From: Alphaproteobacteria bacterium
GTDB lineage: Bacteria; Pseudomonadota; Alphaproteobacteria; Micropepsales; Micropepsaceae
DNA length: 64,000 nucleotides
Direction: 5' to 3'
NCBI GenBank assembly: GCA_016783965.1
Contig: JADHVO010000003.1
Span: forward strand, 434,001 to 498,000
This document shows positions 17,331 through 26,786 of this stretch, in pieces; within the stretch, counting starts at the first letter, position 1; each line of letters opens with the position of its first letter. Under the pieces are notes generated by a model. That model saw only the letters and a program-made list of their open reading frames with translations, had not been told where the DNA came from and did not search any database. The translations under genes and the position numbers were made by a program.

Positions 17331-18728
17331 TCAGCCCAGCGCCTTGACGATTTCTTCGGTCATCTTCTTGGCGTCGCCGAACAACATCATCGTGTTGTCG
17401 CGGAAGAAGAGCTCGTTCTCGACGCCGGCATAGCCGGAGCCCATGCCGCGCTTCACGAACAGCACGGTCTTGGCCTTCTCCACGTCCAGGATCGGCATGC
17501 CGAAGATCGGCGACTTGGGATCGGTCTTGGCCGACGGGTTGGTCACGTCGTTGGCGCCGATCACATAGGCAACGTCCGTGTTCGCGAACTGGGAGTTGAT
17601 GTCCTCCAGCTCGAACACCTCGTCGTACGGGACGTTGGCTTCGGCCAGCAGCACGTTCATGTGGCCCGGCATGCGGCCCGCCACCGGATGGATGGCGTAA
17701 GAGACCTTCACGCCTTCCTTCTTCAGGATGTCGGCCATCTCGCGCACCGCGTGCTGCGCCTGCGCCACCGCCATGCCGTAGCCGGGCACGATGATCACGC
17801 TGCCGGCGTTCTTCATGATGAAGGCGGCGTCGTCGGCGCTGCCCTGCTTCACCGGCCGCGTCTCCGGGGGGCCGCTTGCCGCCGCGGTCTCGCCGCCGAA
17901 GCCGCCCAGGATCACCGAGATGAACGAGCGGTTCATGCCCTTGCACATGATGTAGCTGAGGATTGCGCCCGAGGAGCCGACCAGTGCGCCGGTGATGATC
18001 AGCGCGGTGTTCTCCAGCGTGAAGCCCATCGCTGCCGCGGCCCAGCCCGAATAAGAGTTGAGCATCGACACAACGACCGGCATGTCCGCGCCGCCGATCG
18101 GGATGATCAGCGTGATGCCGAACACGAAGCTGAGCGCCGCGATGGCCCAGAACGCCCAGGCCGGCTGGTACATCGCGAACCACACGATCAGCGCGACGAT
18201 CGCGAGGAAGATCACGACGTTCAGCACGTGGCGGGCGGGCAGGATGATCGGCGCGCCGCTCATGTTGCCGTTGAGCTTGGCGAAGGCGATGATCGAGCCG
18301 GCGAACGTGATGGCGCCGATGGCGACGCCGAGGCTCATCTCGATCAGGCTTTGCATCCGGATTGCGCCATCGGTGCCGATGCCGAAGGCTTCCGGCGAAT
18401 AGAACGCGCCCGCGGCGACCAGCACCGCGGCGAGGCCGACCAGCGAGTGAAAGGCGGCAACGAGCTGCGGCATTGCCGTCATCGCGATGCGGCGCGCGAT
18501 CACCGCGCCGATGCCGCCGCCGATGGCGACGCCGGCGAGGATCAGGCCCCAGGTCAGCATGTCGACGACGTTCGCAACCCAAAGCGTGGTCGCGATGGCG
18601 ATGGCCATGCCGATCATGCCGTTGCGGTTGCCGGCGCGGCTCGACGCCGGGGACGACAGGCCGCGCAGGGCGAGGATGAACAGCACGCCCGAGACCAGAT
18701 ATGCGACTGCGGCCAGATCGGCTTTCAT
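17331..18728 (-). CDS. pntB: Proton-translocating NAD(P) transhydrogenase subunit beta
   Basis: This 465-residue PntB holds most of the membrane channel (dII) and the NADP(H)-binding domain (dIII). About nine hydrophobic segments precede residue 280. dIII shows VIIVPGYGMAVAQAQ, VAGRMPGHMNVLLAEA and IGANDVTNP, the conserved NADP-binding loops. With PntA it couples hydride transfer from NADH to NADP+ to proton flow across the inner membrane, supplying NADPH. It is the last gene of its operon; its ATG overlaps the stop of the unknown 111-residue gene by one base (TAATG). Confidence 0.95.
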   Translation of the reverse strand: MKADLAAVAYLVSGVLFILALRGLSSPASSRAGNRNGMIGMAIAIATTLWVANVVDMLTWGLILAGVAIGGGIGAVIARRIAMTAMPQLVAAFHSLVGLAAVLVAAGAFYSPEAFGIGTDGAIRMQSLIEMSLGVAIGAITFAGSIIAFAKLNGNMSGAPIILPARHVLNVVIFLAIVALIVWFAMYQPAWAFWAIAALSFVFGITLIIPIGGADMPVVVSMLNSYSGWAAAAMGFTLENTALIITGALVGSSGAILSYIMCKGMNRSFISVILGGFGGETAAASGPPETRPVKQGSADDAAFIMKNAGSVIIVPGYGMAVAQAQHAVREMADILKKEGVKVSYAIHPVAGRMPGHMNVLLAEANVPYDEVFELEDINSQFANTDVAYVIGANDVTNPSAKTDPKSPIFGMPILDVEKAKTVLFVKRGMGSGYAGVENELFFRDNTMMLFGDAKKMTEEIVKALG

Positions 18729-19063
18729 TATTCCCAGACTTTCCAGAATGGCATTTTCTTCGGCTGATAGCCGTCGGGATTGGTAACGGTGATCGCGAGC
18801 TCGCGCGGTTGCTTCGGGTCCCAGCCCTTGCCCAGCAGGTCGTTGAGGTAACCCATCGCGGTGTTGGCCATGAACTGGCTGTCCTTCGCGAGCTCCGGCG
18901 CGACCTTGTCGGAATAGGTGCGCACCAGCACGGTGTGCACTTCGTGGCCGCGCTTGAGCCCGATGCGCCAGTCGGTGCCCGGACGGCTGGCACCGTTCGC
19001 CTGCTTGAAGTGGGCATTCAGACCCGCCTCGACGCGCATCAGCCAGGGCTCGCCGGCCGACAT
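18728..19063 (-). CDS. Unknown 111-residue protein inserted in the pnt operon
   Basis: This soluble, charged protein ([19 protein letters not shown] at the start, PKKMPFWKVWE at the end) has no signal peptide, membrane helix or cysteine. It overlaps the pntA2 stop by one base upstream and the pntB start by one base downstream (both TAATG), so it is made by coupled translation between two subunits of the same complex. In ordinary pnt operons pntA2 is followed directly by pntB. A role in transhydrogenase assembly or control is a guess from position. I do not recognise the family. Confidence 0.8.
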   Translation of the reverse strand: MSAGEPWLMRVEAGLNAHFKQANGASRPGTDWRIGLKRGHEVHTVLVRTYSDKVAPELAKDSQFMANTAMGYLNDLLGKGWDPKQPRELAITVTNPDGYQPKKMPFWKVWE

Positions 19064-19368
19064 TATTTCTCTTTCTTCTTGTACATCGCGAGCATGCGCG
19101 AGGTGACGAGGAAGCCCCCGAAGATGTTCACGCTGGCAAGCACCAGCGCGCCGAAGCCGAGCCCCTTGGACGCCCAGGACGCGTTCGAGAGCGCCGGCAC
19201 AGCCACCGCGATCAGCGCACCCACCACGATGACGGACGAGATCGCGTTGGTCACCGCCATCAGCGGCGTGTGCAGCGCGGGCGTCACGCTCCACACCACG
19301 AAATAGCCGACGAAGATCGCCAGCACGAAGATGGTGAGGCGGAAGACGATGGGGTCGACCATTTCCAT
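19063..19368 (-). CDS. pntA2: NAD(P) transhydrogenase subunit alpha part 2
   Basis: The 101-residue membrane piece of the alpha subunit has three to four hydrophobic helices ([55 protein letters not shown]) and the end [22 protein letters not shown] is a signature of the dII domain. In split-type bacterial enzymes this subunit joins PntB to form the proton channel. It starts 5 bases after pntA1. Confidence 0.93.
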   Translation of the reverse strand: MEMVDPIVFRLTIFVLAIFVGYFVVWSVTPALHTPLMAVTNAISSVIVVGALIAVAVPALSNASWASKGLGFGALVLASVNIFGGFLVTSRMLAMYKKKEK

Positions 19369-19373
19369 GGCGT

Positions 19374-20504
19374 TCAGCCTTTCAGCGCCGGGTGCACGAC
19401 CTGGCCGTCGCGCGTCAGGCCGGCGCCCTTGAGGATGTCGTCGTTCCAGTCGAGCTTCAGCGCGCCGGTCTTCTTGTCGACGATCAGCGAGACGAAATTG
19501 AACAGGTTGCGGGCGTAGAGCGACGACGCGTCGACCGGGAGCTGGCCGGCCAGGTTGGTCGGTCCGATGATCGTGACGCCATGGGCCACAACCGTCTGGT
19601 CGGCGCGGGTGAGCGGGCAATTGCCGCCCTGCTCTGCCGCGAGGTCGACGATCACCGAGCCCGGCTTCATCGTCCTGACCATCTCTTCGCTCACCAGCAC
19701 CGGCGCCGCGCGGCCCGGGATCAGCGCGGTGGTGATGACGATGTCCTGCTTCCTGATCGTCTCGGCGATCAGCGCAGCCTGCCTGGCCTGGTAGTCTGCC
19801 GACATCGGCTTGGCGTAACCGGCGGCGGTCTGCGCGTTCTTGAACTCCTCGTCCATCACCGCGACGAAGGTGGCGCCCAGCGACTCCACCTGCTCCTTGG
19901 TGGCGGGACGCACGTCGGTGGCCGACACGATGGCGCCCAGGCGGCGCGCCGTCGCGATGGCCTGAAGGCCCGCGACGCCCACGCCCATCACCAGCACGCG
20001 AGCCGGCGCGATCGTGCCGGCAGCCGTCATCATCATCGGCATGGCGCGGTCGAACAGCGCCGCGGCGTCGATCACCGCCTTGTAGCCGGCGAGGTTCGCC
20101 TGCGAGGACAGCACGTCCATCGCCTGGGCGCGTGAGATGCGCGGCAGGAATTCCATCGCAAAGGCGTTGACGCCTTGCGCCGCCAGCTTCGCCGGCGTTT
20201 CCTTATCTGTGTACGGAGCAAGAAGTGCGGCGAGCACCGCGCCCTTCTTCATCTGGCCGATGGTGGCGGGCTCGGGCGTGCGCACGCCGAACACGATGTC
20301 CGCCCCGCCGACCGCCGACGGCGCATCGGGCGCGATGGCCGCGCCGGCGGCGGTGAAATCGGCGTCGGAGAAATGCGCGCCCTCGCCGGCCCCCGTCTCC
20401 ACCGCCACATCGAGGCCCAGGCCCTTGAGCTTCTTGACGGTATCGGGCGAGGCGGCAACGCGGGTCTCGCCCGCGCGGCGTTCCTTGAGAACGGCCAGCT
20501 TCAT
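19374..20504 (-). CDS. pntA1: NAD(P) transhydrogenase subunit alpha part 1
   Basis: The 376-residue soluble NAD(H)-binding domain (dI) resembles alanine dehydrogenase. Marks: [36 protein letters not shown], the Rossmann loop [17 protein letters not shown] near residues 170-186, and [13 protein letters not shown]. It transfers hydride between NADH and the NADPH site on PntB. It lies 7 bases after the small cytochrome oxidase subunit gene and 5 bases before pntA2. Confidence 0.95.
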   Translation of the reverse strand: MKLAVLKERRAGETRVAASPDTVKKLKGLGLDVAVETGAGEGAHFSDADFTAAGAAIAPDAPSAVGGADIVFGVRTPEPATIGQMKKGAVLAALLAPYTDKETPAKLAAQGVNAFAMEFLPRISRAQAMDVLSSQANLAGYKAVIDAAALFDRAMPMMMTAAGTIAPARVLVMGVGVAGLQAIATARRLGAIVSATDVRPATKEQVESLGATFVAVMDEEFKNAQTAAGYAKPMSADYQARQAALIAETIRKQDIVITTALIPGRAAPVLVSEEMVRTMKPGSVIVDLAAEQGGNCPLTRADQTVVAHGVTIIGPTNLAGQLPVDASSLYARNLFNFVSLIVDKKTGALKLDWNDDILKGAGLTRDGQVVHPALKG

Positions 20505-20511
20505 GAAAGCG

Positions 20512-20661
20512 TCAGTGCGTGCGGAACAGCGCGAGGAAGATCATGACGAGGCCGATGCCGATGATCGACCACTTCACAAAGCTGGTGAACCCGGCCCAAG
20601 CTTTAACGTGCTGGCTGATGTCCATCGAGCCGGGCTGGTAGTCGCCGTGAGAGTCGGCCAT
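20512..20661 (-). CDS. aa3-type cytochrome c oxidase subunit IV
   Basis: This 49-residue single-helix inner-membrane protein shows DISQHVKAWAGFTSFVKWSI followed by an IGLVMIFLALF helix, the pattern of the bacterial subunit IV (COX4_pro_2 type) that packs on aa3 oxidase. The start MADSHGDY at 20661 is the family-like one; the reading to 20715 is longer than needed. It precedes pntA1 by 7 bases, an arrangement I associate with many alphaproteobacteria, linking respiratory and transhydrogenase expression. Confidence 0.85.
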   Translation of the reverse strand: MADSHGDYQPGSMDISQHVKAWAGFTSFVKWSIIGIGLVMIFLALFRTH

Positions 20662-20746
20662 GTAAGTCCCCTGAGAAAGCGGGCGGGAATATAGCAATCG
20701 TTCGCCAGCGCACAACGCGCAAAACGCCGCCTTTTGGTAGGGGTTT

Positions 20747-21787
20747 TCAGGGCTTTCCGGCGGGTTTCCGGTTGGGGGTGGAATGGTCCCAGTCGGCCAG
20801 CAAGGCCCGTAGCGCGGCGACCAGCGCCAGCGGCTGGTCCAGCATGATGTGGTGCTGGGCCTGTGGGATCTCGACCACCGGCGCCTGGCGGCCCAGGAGG
20901 TTGAACATGTACTCGCCGATCTGGGGCGGCAACAGTACCGAGTGCTCGCCGCGGAAGATCGCGATGCGGCAGCGCGTGGCTTTCAGGCGCTCGGCGGTGT
21001 CGCCGATGGAGAATCGCTGCCAGATCGCGGGATCGAATTTCCAGGTGAAGCCCGTCTCGCCATTGGCGGCGGTCACTTCCTTCAGCGAATGCCGCGCCAC
21101 CCAGTCGACGGTGTAGAGGTTCTCCGCCGTCTGCGGCGGCATCAGGCGAAAGCGGGCCAGCGCCGCGGCAAGCGTGGGATACACATTGTGCGGCTTGATC
21201 ACCCGGTTGGGCGGCCCGCCCGGCCGGTCCGGCGGGTTCACCGGCGAATCGACGATCACCACGCCGGCCAGACGGTCGCCGTAGAGACCGCCGGTGAGCA
21301 TGGTGACGAAGCCGCCGAAGCTGTGCGCCACGATCACCGGCGGCTCGTCCAGCAGGAACATGCCGGCGTCTTCGCACACCGCTATCTCCTCGCGCGCGAA
21401 GATGTCCATGGAATAGCCGCCGGTGCGCCAGTCGCTGTCGCCCATGCCCGACAGGTCCATCGCCGCGACGTTGTAGTCGCGCGCCAGGAAGGGAGCGATG
21501 AAGTCCCACCAATGCGCATGCGCTGCGTTGCCGTGGACCAGCAGAAGGCCCGGCTTCGTCTTGTCGCCCCAGCGCAAGTAATGAACCTTCGCGCCCTCGA
21601 CGGTAATGAACTTGCTCTCCGGCCTGATGGCGACGGTTTCCGTGAACCACTTTGGTGCCGGCGCGGGATCGCCGGCCAGTGGCGCGAGCGGACCCTGCGT
21701 GGCGGTCGAGAGCTGCTGGAATTCGCGCAGCTTTTCGTCCGACATGTTGGGAAAGCGCTCGCGGGCGTCTTCGAATGGATCGGGCAT
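20747..21787 (-). CDS. Alpha/beta hydrolase
   Basis: The 346-residue alpha/beta-hydrolase fold enzyme shows LLLVHGNAAHAHWW (oxyanion HG), DLSGMGDS and the nucleophile elbow VAHSFGGF (Ser near 157). A late GEHS supplies a possible acid region, and AQHHIMLDQP holds the catalytic His near 320. The N-terminal 60 residues (FEDARERFPNMSDEKLREFQ) are an extra helical cap. Esterase, lipase or haloalkane-type activity cannot be separated. Its ATG overlaps the thioesterase stop by one base (TGATG), forming a two-gene operon. Confidence 0.87.
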   Translation of the reverse strand: MPDPFEDARERFPNMSDEKLREFQQLSTATQGPLAPLAGDPAPAPKWFTETVAIRPESKFITVEGAKVHYLRWGDKTKPGLLLVHGNAAHAHWWDFIAPFLARDYNVAAMDLSGMGDSDWRTGGYSMDIFAREEIAVCEDAGMFLLDEPPVIVAHSFGGFVTMLTGGLYGDRLAGVVIVDSPVNPPDRPGGPPNRVIKPHNVYPTLAAALARFRLMPPQTAENLYTVDWVARHSLKEVTAANGETGFTWKFDPAIWQRFSIGDTAERLKATRCRIAIFRGEHSVLLPPQIGEYMFNLLGRQAPVVEIPQAQHHIMLDQPLALVAALRALLADWDHSTPNRKPAGKP

Positions 21788-22233
21788 CAGCGCGGCTCCT
21801 TGCGCGGGCCCAGCGACTTGAACACGCCGGTGCCGGTCATGACGGTGCGGTCGCCCACCCAGATGCGGCCTTTCACGGTGTAGAAGCCATCCTCGTCGCC
21901 GACAAGCTCGCTTGTGCCTTCCACCCAGTCGCCCAGCTTCGCGGCCGAGACGAAGTCCGTGACCATGCGCGCCGTCACCCAGTGATGCGTGCGGCGGCTG
22001 GAGATGGAATGCCCCCACACCATGTCGGCGAACGCCATCAGCATGCCGCTGTGACAATTGCCCATGCCGTTGACGTGATGCTCGGCCACCTGGAAGGCGC
22101 GGGTGAAGCCGCCGCCGGGCTCGTCGCGCTCGTAGAACGGGCCGACCTGGCGCCCGAAGCCGCGCGACCAGTTCATCGGCCTGAACCCCGAGGCAACGTG
22201 GGTCGTTTCGGATTCGAAGAGATCGTCTGACAT
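21787..22233 (-). CDS. Hotdog-fold acyl-CoA thioesterase (PaaI/4HBT-like)
   Basis: In this 148-residue single hotdog domain, the stretch GNCHSGMLMAFADMVWG carries the H-G-G-like entry to the central helix and the Asp used in the active site. RTHHWVTARMVTDFV and VKGRIWVGDRTVMTGTGVF are the strands of the fold. Such enzymes hydrolyse aryl- or acyl-CoA esters as tetramers. It is translationally coupled to the alpha/beta hydrolase, hinting at joint release of an acid from a CoA ester or ester. Confidence 0.83.
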   Translation of the reverse strand: MSDDLFESETTHVASGFRPMNWSRGFGRQVGPFYERDEPGGGFTRAFQVAEHHVNGMGNCHSGMLMAFADMVWGHSISSRRTHHWVTARMVTDFVSAAKLGDWVEGTSELVGDEDGFYTVKGRIWVGDRTVMTGTGVFKSLGPRKEPR

Positions 22234-22276
22234 GCAGCCATTCTGACGGATCGGGCCGTGTACTCAAGCGGCGCCT

Positions 22277-22639
22277 TCAGCGCGGGAGCGGTGGAATCGA
22301 CAACCAACCGACAACGACGTGGCAGTTGCGCGAAATGGAGACATCCATCGTCTGCGGAGATGTACCCATCGTCACAAAAGCGAACTCTGCGCGAGCGCTG
22401 TCGTTCGGGTGATAACGGACCTTAGTTGGCATCGGATTCATTGCAACGGCGCCCATTTCCGCAGCTGCACTTTCTGCGCCGCGGCGCGCCATCGCCAGCA
22501 ACTCGGCGTTGGATTTGGCGTCGCATCGATCCCGCTCAACCGTGAGAGAGATGTCCCAGACGGCGGTAACCGCAACCACCAGAAGCGTGGCTGTTCCCAA
22601 GGCAATCCAGAGCCATGTTCGCGACATCAATCGAGCCAT
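22277..22639 (-). CDS. Small membrane-anchored protein, unknown
   Basis: The 120-residue product has one N-terminal helix (LWIALGTATLLVVAVTAVW, about residues 9-27) and an outer domain of about 90 residues with two cysteines (RDRCDAK, RNCHVVV). It overlaps the end of the DUF2332 gene by 13 bases and reads on the same strand, so it is probably the last gene of the protease-DUF2332 unit. No family recognised. Confidence 0.6.
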   Translation of the reverse strand: MARLMSRTWLWIALGTATLLVVAVTAVWDISLTVERDRCDAKSNAELLAMARRGAESAAAEMGAVAMNPMPTKVRYHPNDSARAEFAFVTMGTSPQTMDVSISRNCHVVVGWLSIPPLPR

Positions 22640-23661
22640 TCAATCCAGGTGCCGTGCGGATGGCAGCTGGCGAGGCGCGTTTCTTCGCGCACGCCGTCGG
22701 CGTAGCGGATCACGGACAGGAGATAGAGTTGGCCGTCATATTCGAAGGACAGGCGCAGGACGGGACGCCTGAGCCCGGCGATGGTGAGGATGCTCTCCAG
22801 CGCCTCACGCATCTCGCGGCTGAACTGATAGACCGCGATGGTGTGATAGACGACCGGCGTGGCGTGACGCGGCACCTGCGCCAGCACATCGGGGAGTAGC
22901 GCCAACGCGTCGCCGGCCAGGATCGGCGGTTTCTCCTTCGCGAACAGCGCGATGGCCTTGTCGAGGCGTTCGAGGCGCGAAACCTGGTCCGGCCAGATCA
23001 GGGCGCGCAGCCAGTCGCGATCGTCGGCGTTCGACAGGTCGACGGGATTGAGCTCCAGCCCGACGCGGGCGGCGATGGCCGGAAGCGCCGAGACCGGCGG
23101 CACCTTGTCTCCGCGCGCTTCCGCCTCGATCACCAGCGGCGCCGTCTCGTTGATCGCCGCTACCACGGCACCGTCCTTGCGATAGCGCACGCCGTACTTG
23201 TCCCAAATGAGATTGAGGCCGGCGCTCGGCCCGATCTCGATCAGCGACAGCGGTGCGCCAGCCGCTTTCGCTGCCGTCGCGAAGCCGGGATGCAGGATGG
23301 CGCTGCGGCCGACCTCATTGGTGTTGGTGACGCGCGCTTCGATCAGCGGCTGGATCTGCGCACGGTGCTTCTGCACGAACGCGCGAAAGTCGGGCATCGG
23401 ATCTTCGGCATCCGCCGACACGGGCCCGCCCACCGTGGCGTAGAACCGCTTCAGCGGATCGTCCGCGCCGCGCAGCAGCAGGAAATGCACCGCCGCCAGG
23501 ATCAGGTTGGCATGCGGCTGGCCCGGCCTGGCACGGCCGGCAAGCGCTTTCAGCTCTTCGTCCGCGCCGATGCCGGCGGCGAGTTTCGAATAGAGTACGC
23601 CGCCGGTCTTCAGCGCATCCTGGGCGAAGAAATCCCAGTAATCGGTGTGGCCGCCGCTCAT
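22627..23661 (-). CDS. DUF2332 family protein
   Basis: The 344-residue soluble protein carries the DUF2332 hallmarks: MSGGHTDYWDFFAQDA, ILAAVHFLLLRG, VTNTNEVGRSAILHPGF and LIEIGPSAGLNLIWDKYG near residue 150. The last looks like an S-adenosylmethionine or nucleotide-binding loop. The family has no settled function. The ATG at 23661 has GGAGG at ideal spacing; a GTG two codons earlier (23667) also exists. It lies directly behind the protease-PDZ gene. Confidence 0.85.
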   Translation of the reverse strand: MSGGHTDYWDFFAQDALKTGGVLYSKLAAGIGADEELKALAGRARPGQPHANLILAAVHFLLLRGADDPLKRFYATVGGPVSADAEDPMPDFRAFVQKHRAQIQPLIEARVTNTNEVGRSAILHPGFATAAKAAGAPLSLIEIGPSAGLNLIWDKYGVRYRKDGAVVAAINETAPLVIEAEARGDKVPPVSALPAIAARVGLELNPVDLSNADDRDWLRALIWPDQVSRLERLDKAIALFAKEKPPILAGDALALLPDVLAQVPRHATPVVYHTIAVYQFSREMREALESILTIAGLRRPVLRLSFEYDGQLYLLSVIRYADGVREETRLASCHPHGTWIEWLD

Positions 23662-23663
23662 TA

Positions 23664-24863
23664 TCACCCTCCGGGCAGCAGATCACGCAGGATCACCGTC
23701 GCCTGCCCGCGGCGCCCGCCCCGTTCGTAGTCGAACAGCAGGGGATCATTGAAGGCCGGATCGCGCAACTGCTCGCGCGTCCTGAACAGATCGAGCGACT
23801 CGGTGCGGCGCCGGTCGATCGCGAGCACGATGTCGCCCTTGCGCAGGCCGGCGGCTTCGGCCGGACCGCCCGCGATCACGTCGAACACCTCGAACTGCGC
23901 CCCGCGCCGGCCGAGCCAGAGCCCCGCCCGGTCGAAGCGATCCGGCGCCTGCGCCATCGGCTCGAGCCAGAACATGTGCTGTCCATAGTCGATGAACACG
24001 TGGAAGCGGCGCAGCACACCGGTGCCGATGCTGCCCGCGATGTGCGGATCGGCGAAGCCGCCGGATTTTTGGAGCGACAGGCGTGCGACTATCCCGCGCG
24101 CGCTGGCGTTGCCGAAGGTGAACGACGGCACGCGCACGACGATGCCGCGAATGGGGCCGCCCACGCCGTAACCCGTCAGCGCCTCGAGGCCCGGCTCCAG
24201 CCTGGTGTCGAGGCGATGCGCCCGCCAGAACGGCCCGAACAGCGTCAGCGACGAGCGGTCGCCGAGATCGACCACGAAGCGGCCGCGCGAACCCGCCACG
24301 CTGCCCCGAACCAGCGGCATGAAGCCCTGGTAGAAGGTGAACGGCACGCCGATGGCGCGGGCGGGCGCGTGGAACGCCTTCGGTTCGATCAGCCGCACGC
24401 GCGACGCGGCGAAGTCGATCTCCACCACGTAGCGGCGGAACACCGCCTGCCCGAGGATGCCGTCGAACGACCGGAAGCCGATCACATCGTTCAGGGCGCC
24501 GAAGCGCTCGGCGATGACCGGCAGGTCGTGAAACGCCGCATTGCCGATCTGGAGCGAGGCTATGTGCGTCTTGATCACCGCATCGGTGCCTTCGCCCGCG
24601 CCGCCGACGCGTTCGCGGCCGGCCGCCGGTGCATCGATCGCGCGCATCGTCTGCAATGAAATGCCGCCCGTGTCGGCACCGGTATCGAGCACCAGCTGGA
24701 ACGGACCTTTCCCGTTCAGCATCGCCGGAACAAAGACGCGGTTGTCGATCAGCTCGAACGGAACGTCGGCGGCGATACCTGAGGCGCGCGCATCCCACGT
24801 GCAGACCGTGCAGACCGCCAGAAGCCCCGCGAAAAACCTGACTGCCTGCCGCATGGAGCGCAT
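23664..24863 (-). CDS. Exported retropepsin-like aspartic protease with C-terminal PDZ
   Basis: The product is about 399 residues. After a signal peptide (VRFFAGLLAVCTVCTWDARA) comes an aspartic protease lobe with QLVLDTGADTGG (catalytic D-T-G near residue 60) and FDGILGQAVF. A second lobe has VVDLGDRSSL where a second D-S/T-G would be expected; its Asp is kept but the motif is changed, so activity may depend on dimerising. The last 80 residues are a PDZ domain (VIAGGPAEAAGLRKGDIVLAI). Likely periplasmic. The ATG at 24863 was preferred over the GTG codons just upstream (track start 24872). Confidence 0.82.
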   Translation of the reverse strand: MRSMRQAVRFFAGLLAVCTVCTWDARASGIAADVPFELIDNRVFVPAMLNGKGPFQLVLDTGADTGGISLQTMRAIDAPAAGRERVGGAGEGTDAVIKTHIASLQIGNAAFHDLPVIAERFGALNDVIGFRSFDGILGQAVFRRYVVEIDFAASRVRLIEPKAFHAPARAIGVPFTFYQGFMPLVRGSVAGSRGRFVVDLGDRSSLTLFGPFWRAHRLDTRLEPGLEALTGYGVGGPIRGIVVRVPSFTFGNASARGIVARLSLQKSGGFADPHIAGSIGTGVLRRFHVFIDYGQHMFWLEPMAQAPDRFDRAGLWLGRRGAQFEVFDVIAGGPAEAAGLRKGDIVLAIDRRRTESLDLFRTREQLRDPAFNDPLLFDYERGGRRGQATVILRDLLPGG

Positions 24864-24972
24864 GTTCACCACTTCTTAAGCGTAATCCCACCGTCCCGCG
24901 GAAGGACACGATTAAACGCGCCATTTACCGATTGGGCGCGAAAATGCGCGCTGTACGGTTTTGAGGCACGTC

Positions 24973-26529
24973 ATGGCGCAGACGATTCTTGTTGTCGACG
25001 ACGATCCGGTCCAGCGCCGTCTGTTGGAAGCCGCGATCACCCGTTCCGGCATGCATGTCGTCACCGCGCCCGGCGGCGGTCCCGCCCTCGACCTCATCAA
25101 CGGCCCCAGGGGCGAGCAGATTAACCTGGTGCTGCTCGATCTCGTGATGCCCGACATGGGCGGCCTCGAAGTGCTCAACAAGATCCGCCCGGCGCATCCG
25201 GAGCTCCCCGTCATCGTGCTGACCGCCAAGGGCGGCATCGACAGCGCGGTGGAGGCGATGCGCGCAGGCGCCAACGACTTCCTGGTGAAGCCCGCATCGC
25301 CGGAGCGCATCTCTATCTCGATCCGCAACCAGCTCAAGATCGGCACGCTGTCTGGCGAGGTGAAGCAGCTCAAGAAGAGGACCGAGAACCGTCTCACCTT
25401 CGACGACCTGATCGCGAAGTCGGCCGAGATGAAGCAGGTCTTCAGGCTCGGCGCGCGCGCCGCGCAATCCAACATCCCGATCCTGATCGAAGGCGAGAGC
25501 GGCGCCGGCAAGGAGCTCATCGCGCGCGCCATCCAGGGCTCGTCCGACCGCGCCGGCAAGCCGTTCGTCACAGTGAACTGCGGCGCCATTCCGGAGAACC
25601 TGATCGAATCGATCCTGTTCGGCCACGAGAAGGGCTCGTTCACCGGCGCGACCGACAAGCATCTCGGCAAGTTCCAGGAAGCCGATGGCGGCACGCTGTT
25701 CCTCGACGAAATCGGCGAGCTGCGCCTCGACATGCAGGTGAAGCTCCTGCGCGCGTTGCAGGAAGGCGAGGTCGACCCCGTCGGCTCCAAGCGGCCAGTG
25801 AAGGTGGATGTGCGCATCATCTCCGCCACCAATCGCGATCTCGCGGCGCTGTCACGCGACGGCGCGTTCCGCGAAGACCTGTTCTATCGCCTAAACGTCT
25901 TCCCCATCTACGTGCCGTCGCTGCGCGACCGCCGGGAAGACGTTGAAGCGCTCGCCCGACATTTCATCGCCCGCTTCGCGGCGGAAGAGAACAAGCCGGT
26001 CGCCGGCCTGACGCCGGACGCGTCCGAGCTGCTCGAGAAGTTCAACTGGCCGGGCAATGTCCGCCAGCTCGAGAACACCATCTTCCGCGCAGTGGTCCTG
26101 TGCGACAGCTCGATGCTCGACGTGTGCGATTTCCCGCAGATCGCCGCCGCGCTTGGCGTCGATGCGAGGGCCGCGCGGCCCGCGCCGCCGTCGCAGGCGC
26201 TGCCGACTGCGCATCATGGCGTCGCCGCGGCGGGCGCCCCCGCATCGTCGCCGGGTTATGCGCCGATCGTATCAACCGCGCATCCGTCGCCGTATCAGCT
26301 CTCGGGCACGGACATTGCCGGCCACATGCGCCGGCTGGAAGACATCGAATCCGAAGTGATCCGCATGGCAATCAGCCGCTATGACGGCCACATGTCGGAG
26401 GTCGCCCGCCGCCTCGGCATCGGCCGCTCAACGCTTTACCGCAAGCTCAAGGAGCTGGGGCTGGAGCCGGTGGAAGCCGAAGCCCCCTCCGCGGAAGCCG
26501 CCGCAGCGTCGCGCCAAGCAGCGGGTTAG
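24973..26529 (+). CDS. Sigma-54-dependent response regulator (NtrC type)
   Basis: The protein is 518 residues. The receiver domain (1-120) has ILVVDDDP, the phospho-acceptor in LLDLVMPD and VKPAS. The AAA+ domain (about 145-380) has Walker A GESGAGKE, the sigma-54 contact loop as GSFTGA instead of GAFTGA, Walker [12 protein letters not shown] and the arginine finger region. After a long Ala/Pro linker comes a Fis-type helix-turn-helix ([19 protein letters not shown]). It activates sigma-54 promoters when phosphorylated; no sensor kinase is adjacent. The ATG at 24973 has GAGG upstream. Its stop overlaps the convergent UPF0335 stop. Confidence 0.93.
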   Translation: MAQTILVVDDDPVQRRLLEAAITRSGMHVVTAPGGGPALDLINGPRGEQINLVLLDLVMPDMGGLEVLNKIRPAHPELPVIVLTAKGGIDSAVEAMRAGANDFLVKPASPERISISIRNQLKIGTLSGEVKQLKKRTENRLTFDDLIAKSAEMKQVFRLGARAAQSNIPILIEGESGAGKELIARAIQGSSDRAGKPFVTVNCGAIPENLIESILFGHEKGSFTGATDKHLGKFQEADGGTLFLDEIGELRLDMQVKLLRALQEGEVDPVGSKRPVKVDVRIISATNRDLAALSRDGAFREDLFYRLNVFPIYVPSLRDRREDVEALARHFIARFAAEENKPVAGLTPDASELLEKFNWPGNVRQLENTIFRAVVLCDSSMLDVCDFPQIAAALGVDARAARPAPPSQALPTAHHGVAAAGAPASSPGYAPIVSTAHPSPYQLSGTDIAGHMRRLEDIESEVIRMAISRYDGHMSEVARRLGIGRSTLYRKLKELGLEPVEAEAPSAEAAAASRQAAG

Positions 26530-26771
26530 TGCTTCATCCCCAATGCGCTGAGATACAGGTCGAGCATCGCTTCCTGTTCCTGGCGGTCGGCGCTTTCCAT
26601 TTTGCGCAGCCGGATGACCTGGCGCATCACCTTGGTGTCGAAGCCGGTGCCCTTGGCTTCGGAATAGACTTCCTTGATGTCGTCGCTGAGCGCCTTCTTC
26701 TCTTCCTCAAGACGCTCGATGCGCTCGATGAACGAGCGCAGATGTTCTTTCGCGAAGCCTGATTTCGCCAC
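26526..26771 (-). CDS. UPF0335 / DUF2312 protein
   Basis: The 81-residue alphaproteobacterial protein is nearly all helical: [20 protein letters not shown], then [20 protein letters not shown] and [20 protein letters not shown]. The RLEEEKK stretch suggests a coiled coil. Function unsettled; related to the GapR nucleoid protein family by the DUF2312 label. I chose the GTG at 26771 because GGAG lies 6 bases before it. The ATG at 26792 would take its first codons from the neighbouring repeat element. Confidence 0.88.
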   Translation of the reverse strand: MAKSGFAKEHLRSFIERIERLEEEKKALSDDIKEVYSEAKGTGFDTKVMRQVIRLRKMESADRQEQEAMLDLYLSALGMKH

Positions 26772-26786
26772 GGTTTTCTCCAGACC

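Noticed and set aside
17322..18767. Plus-strand 481-codon frame opposite pntB
   Set aside because: Antisense shadow of a membrane-protein gene; composed mainly of His, Arg, Asp and Ala.
20747..22267. A single 506-codon hydrolase frame
   Set aside because: Its first 160 codons overlap the thioesterase gene in another frame. The family start MPDPFEDAR at 21787 with a TGATG junction is correct.
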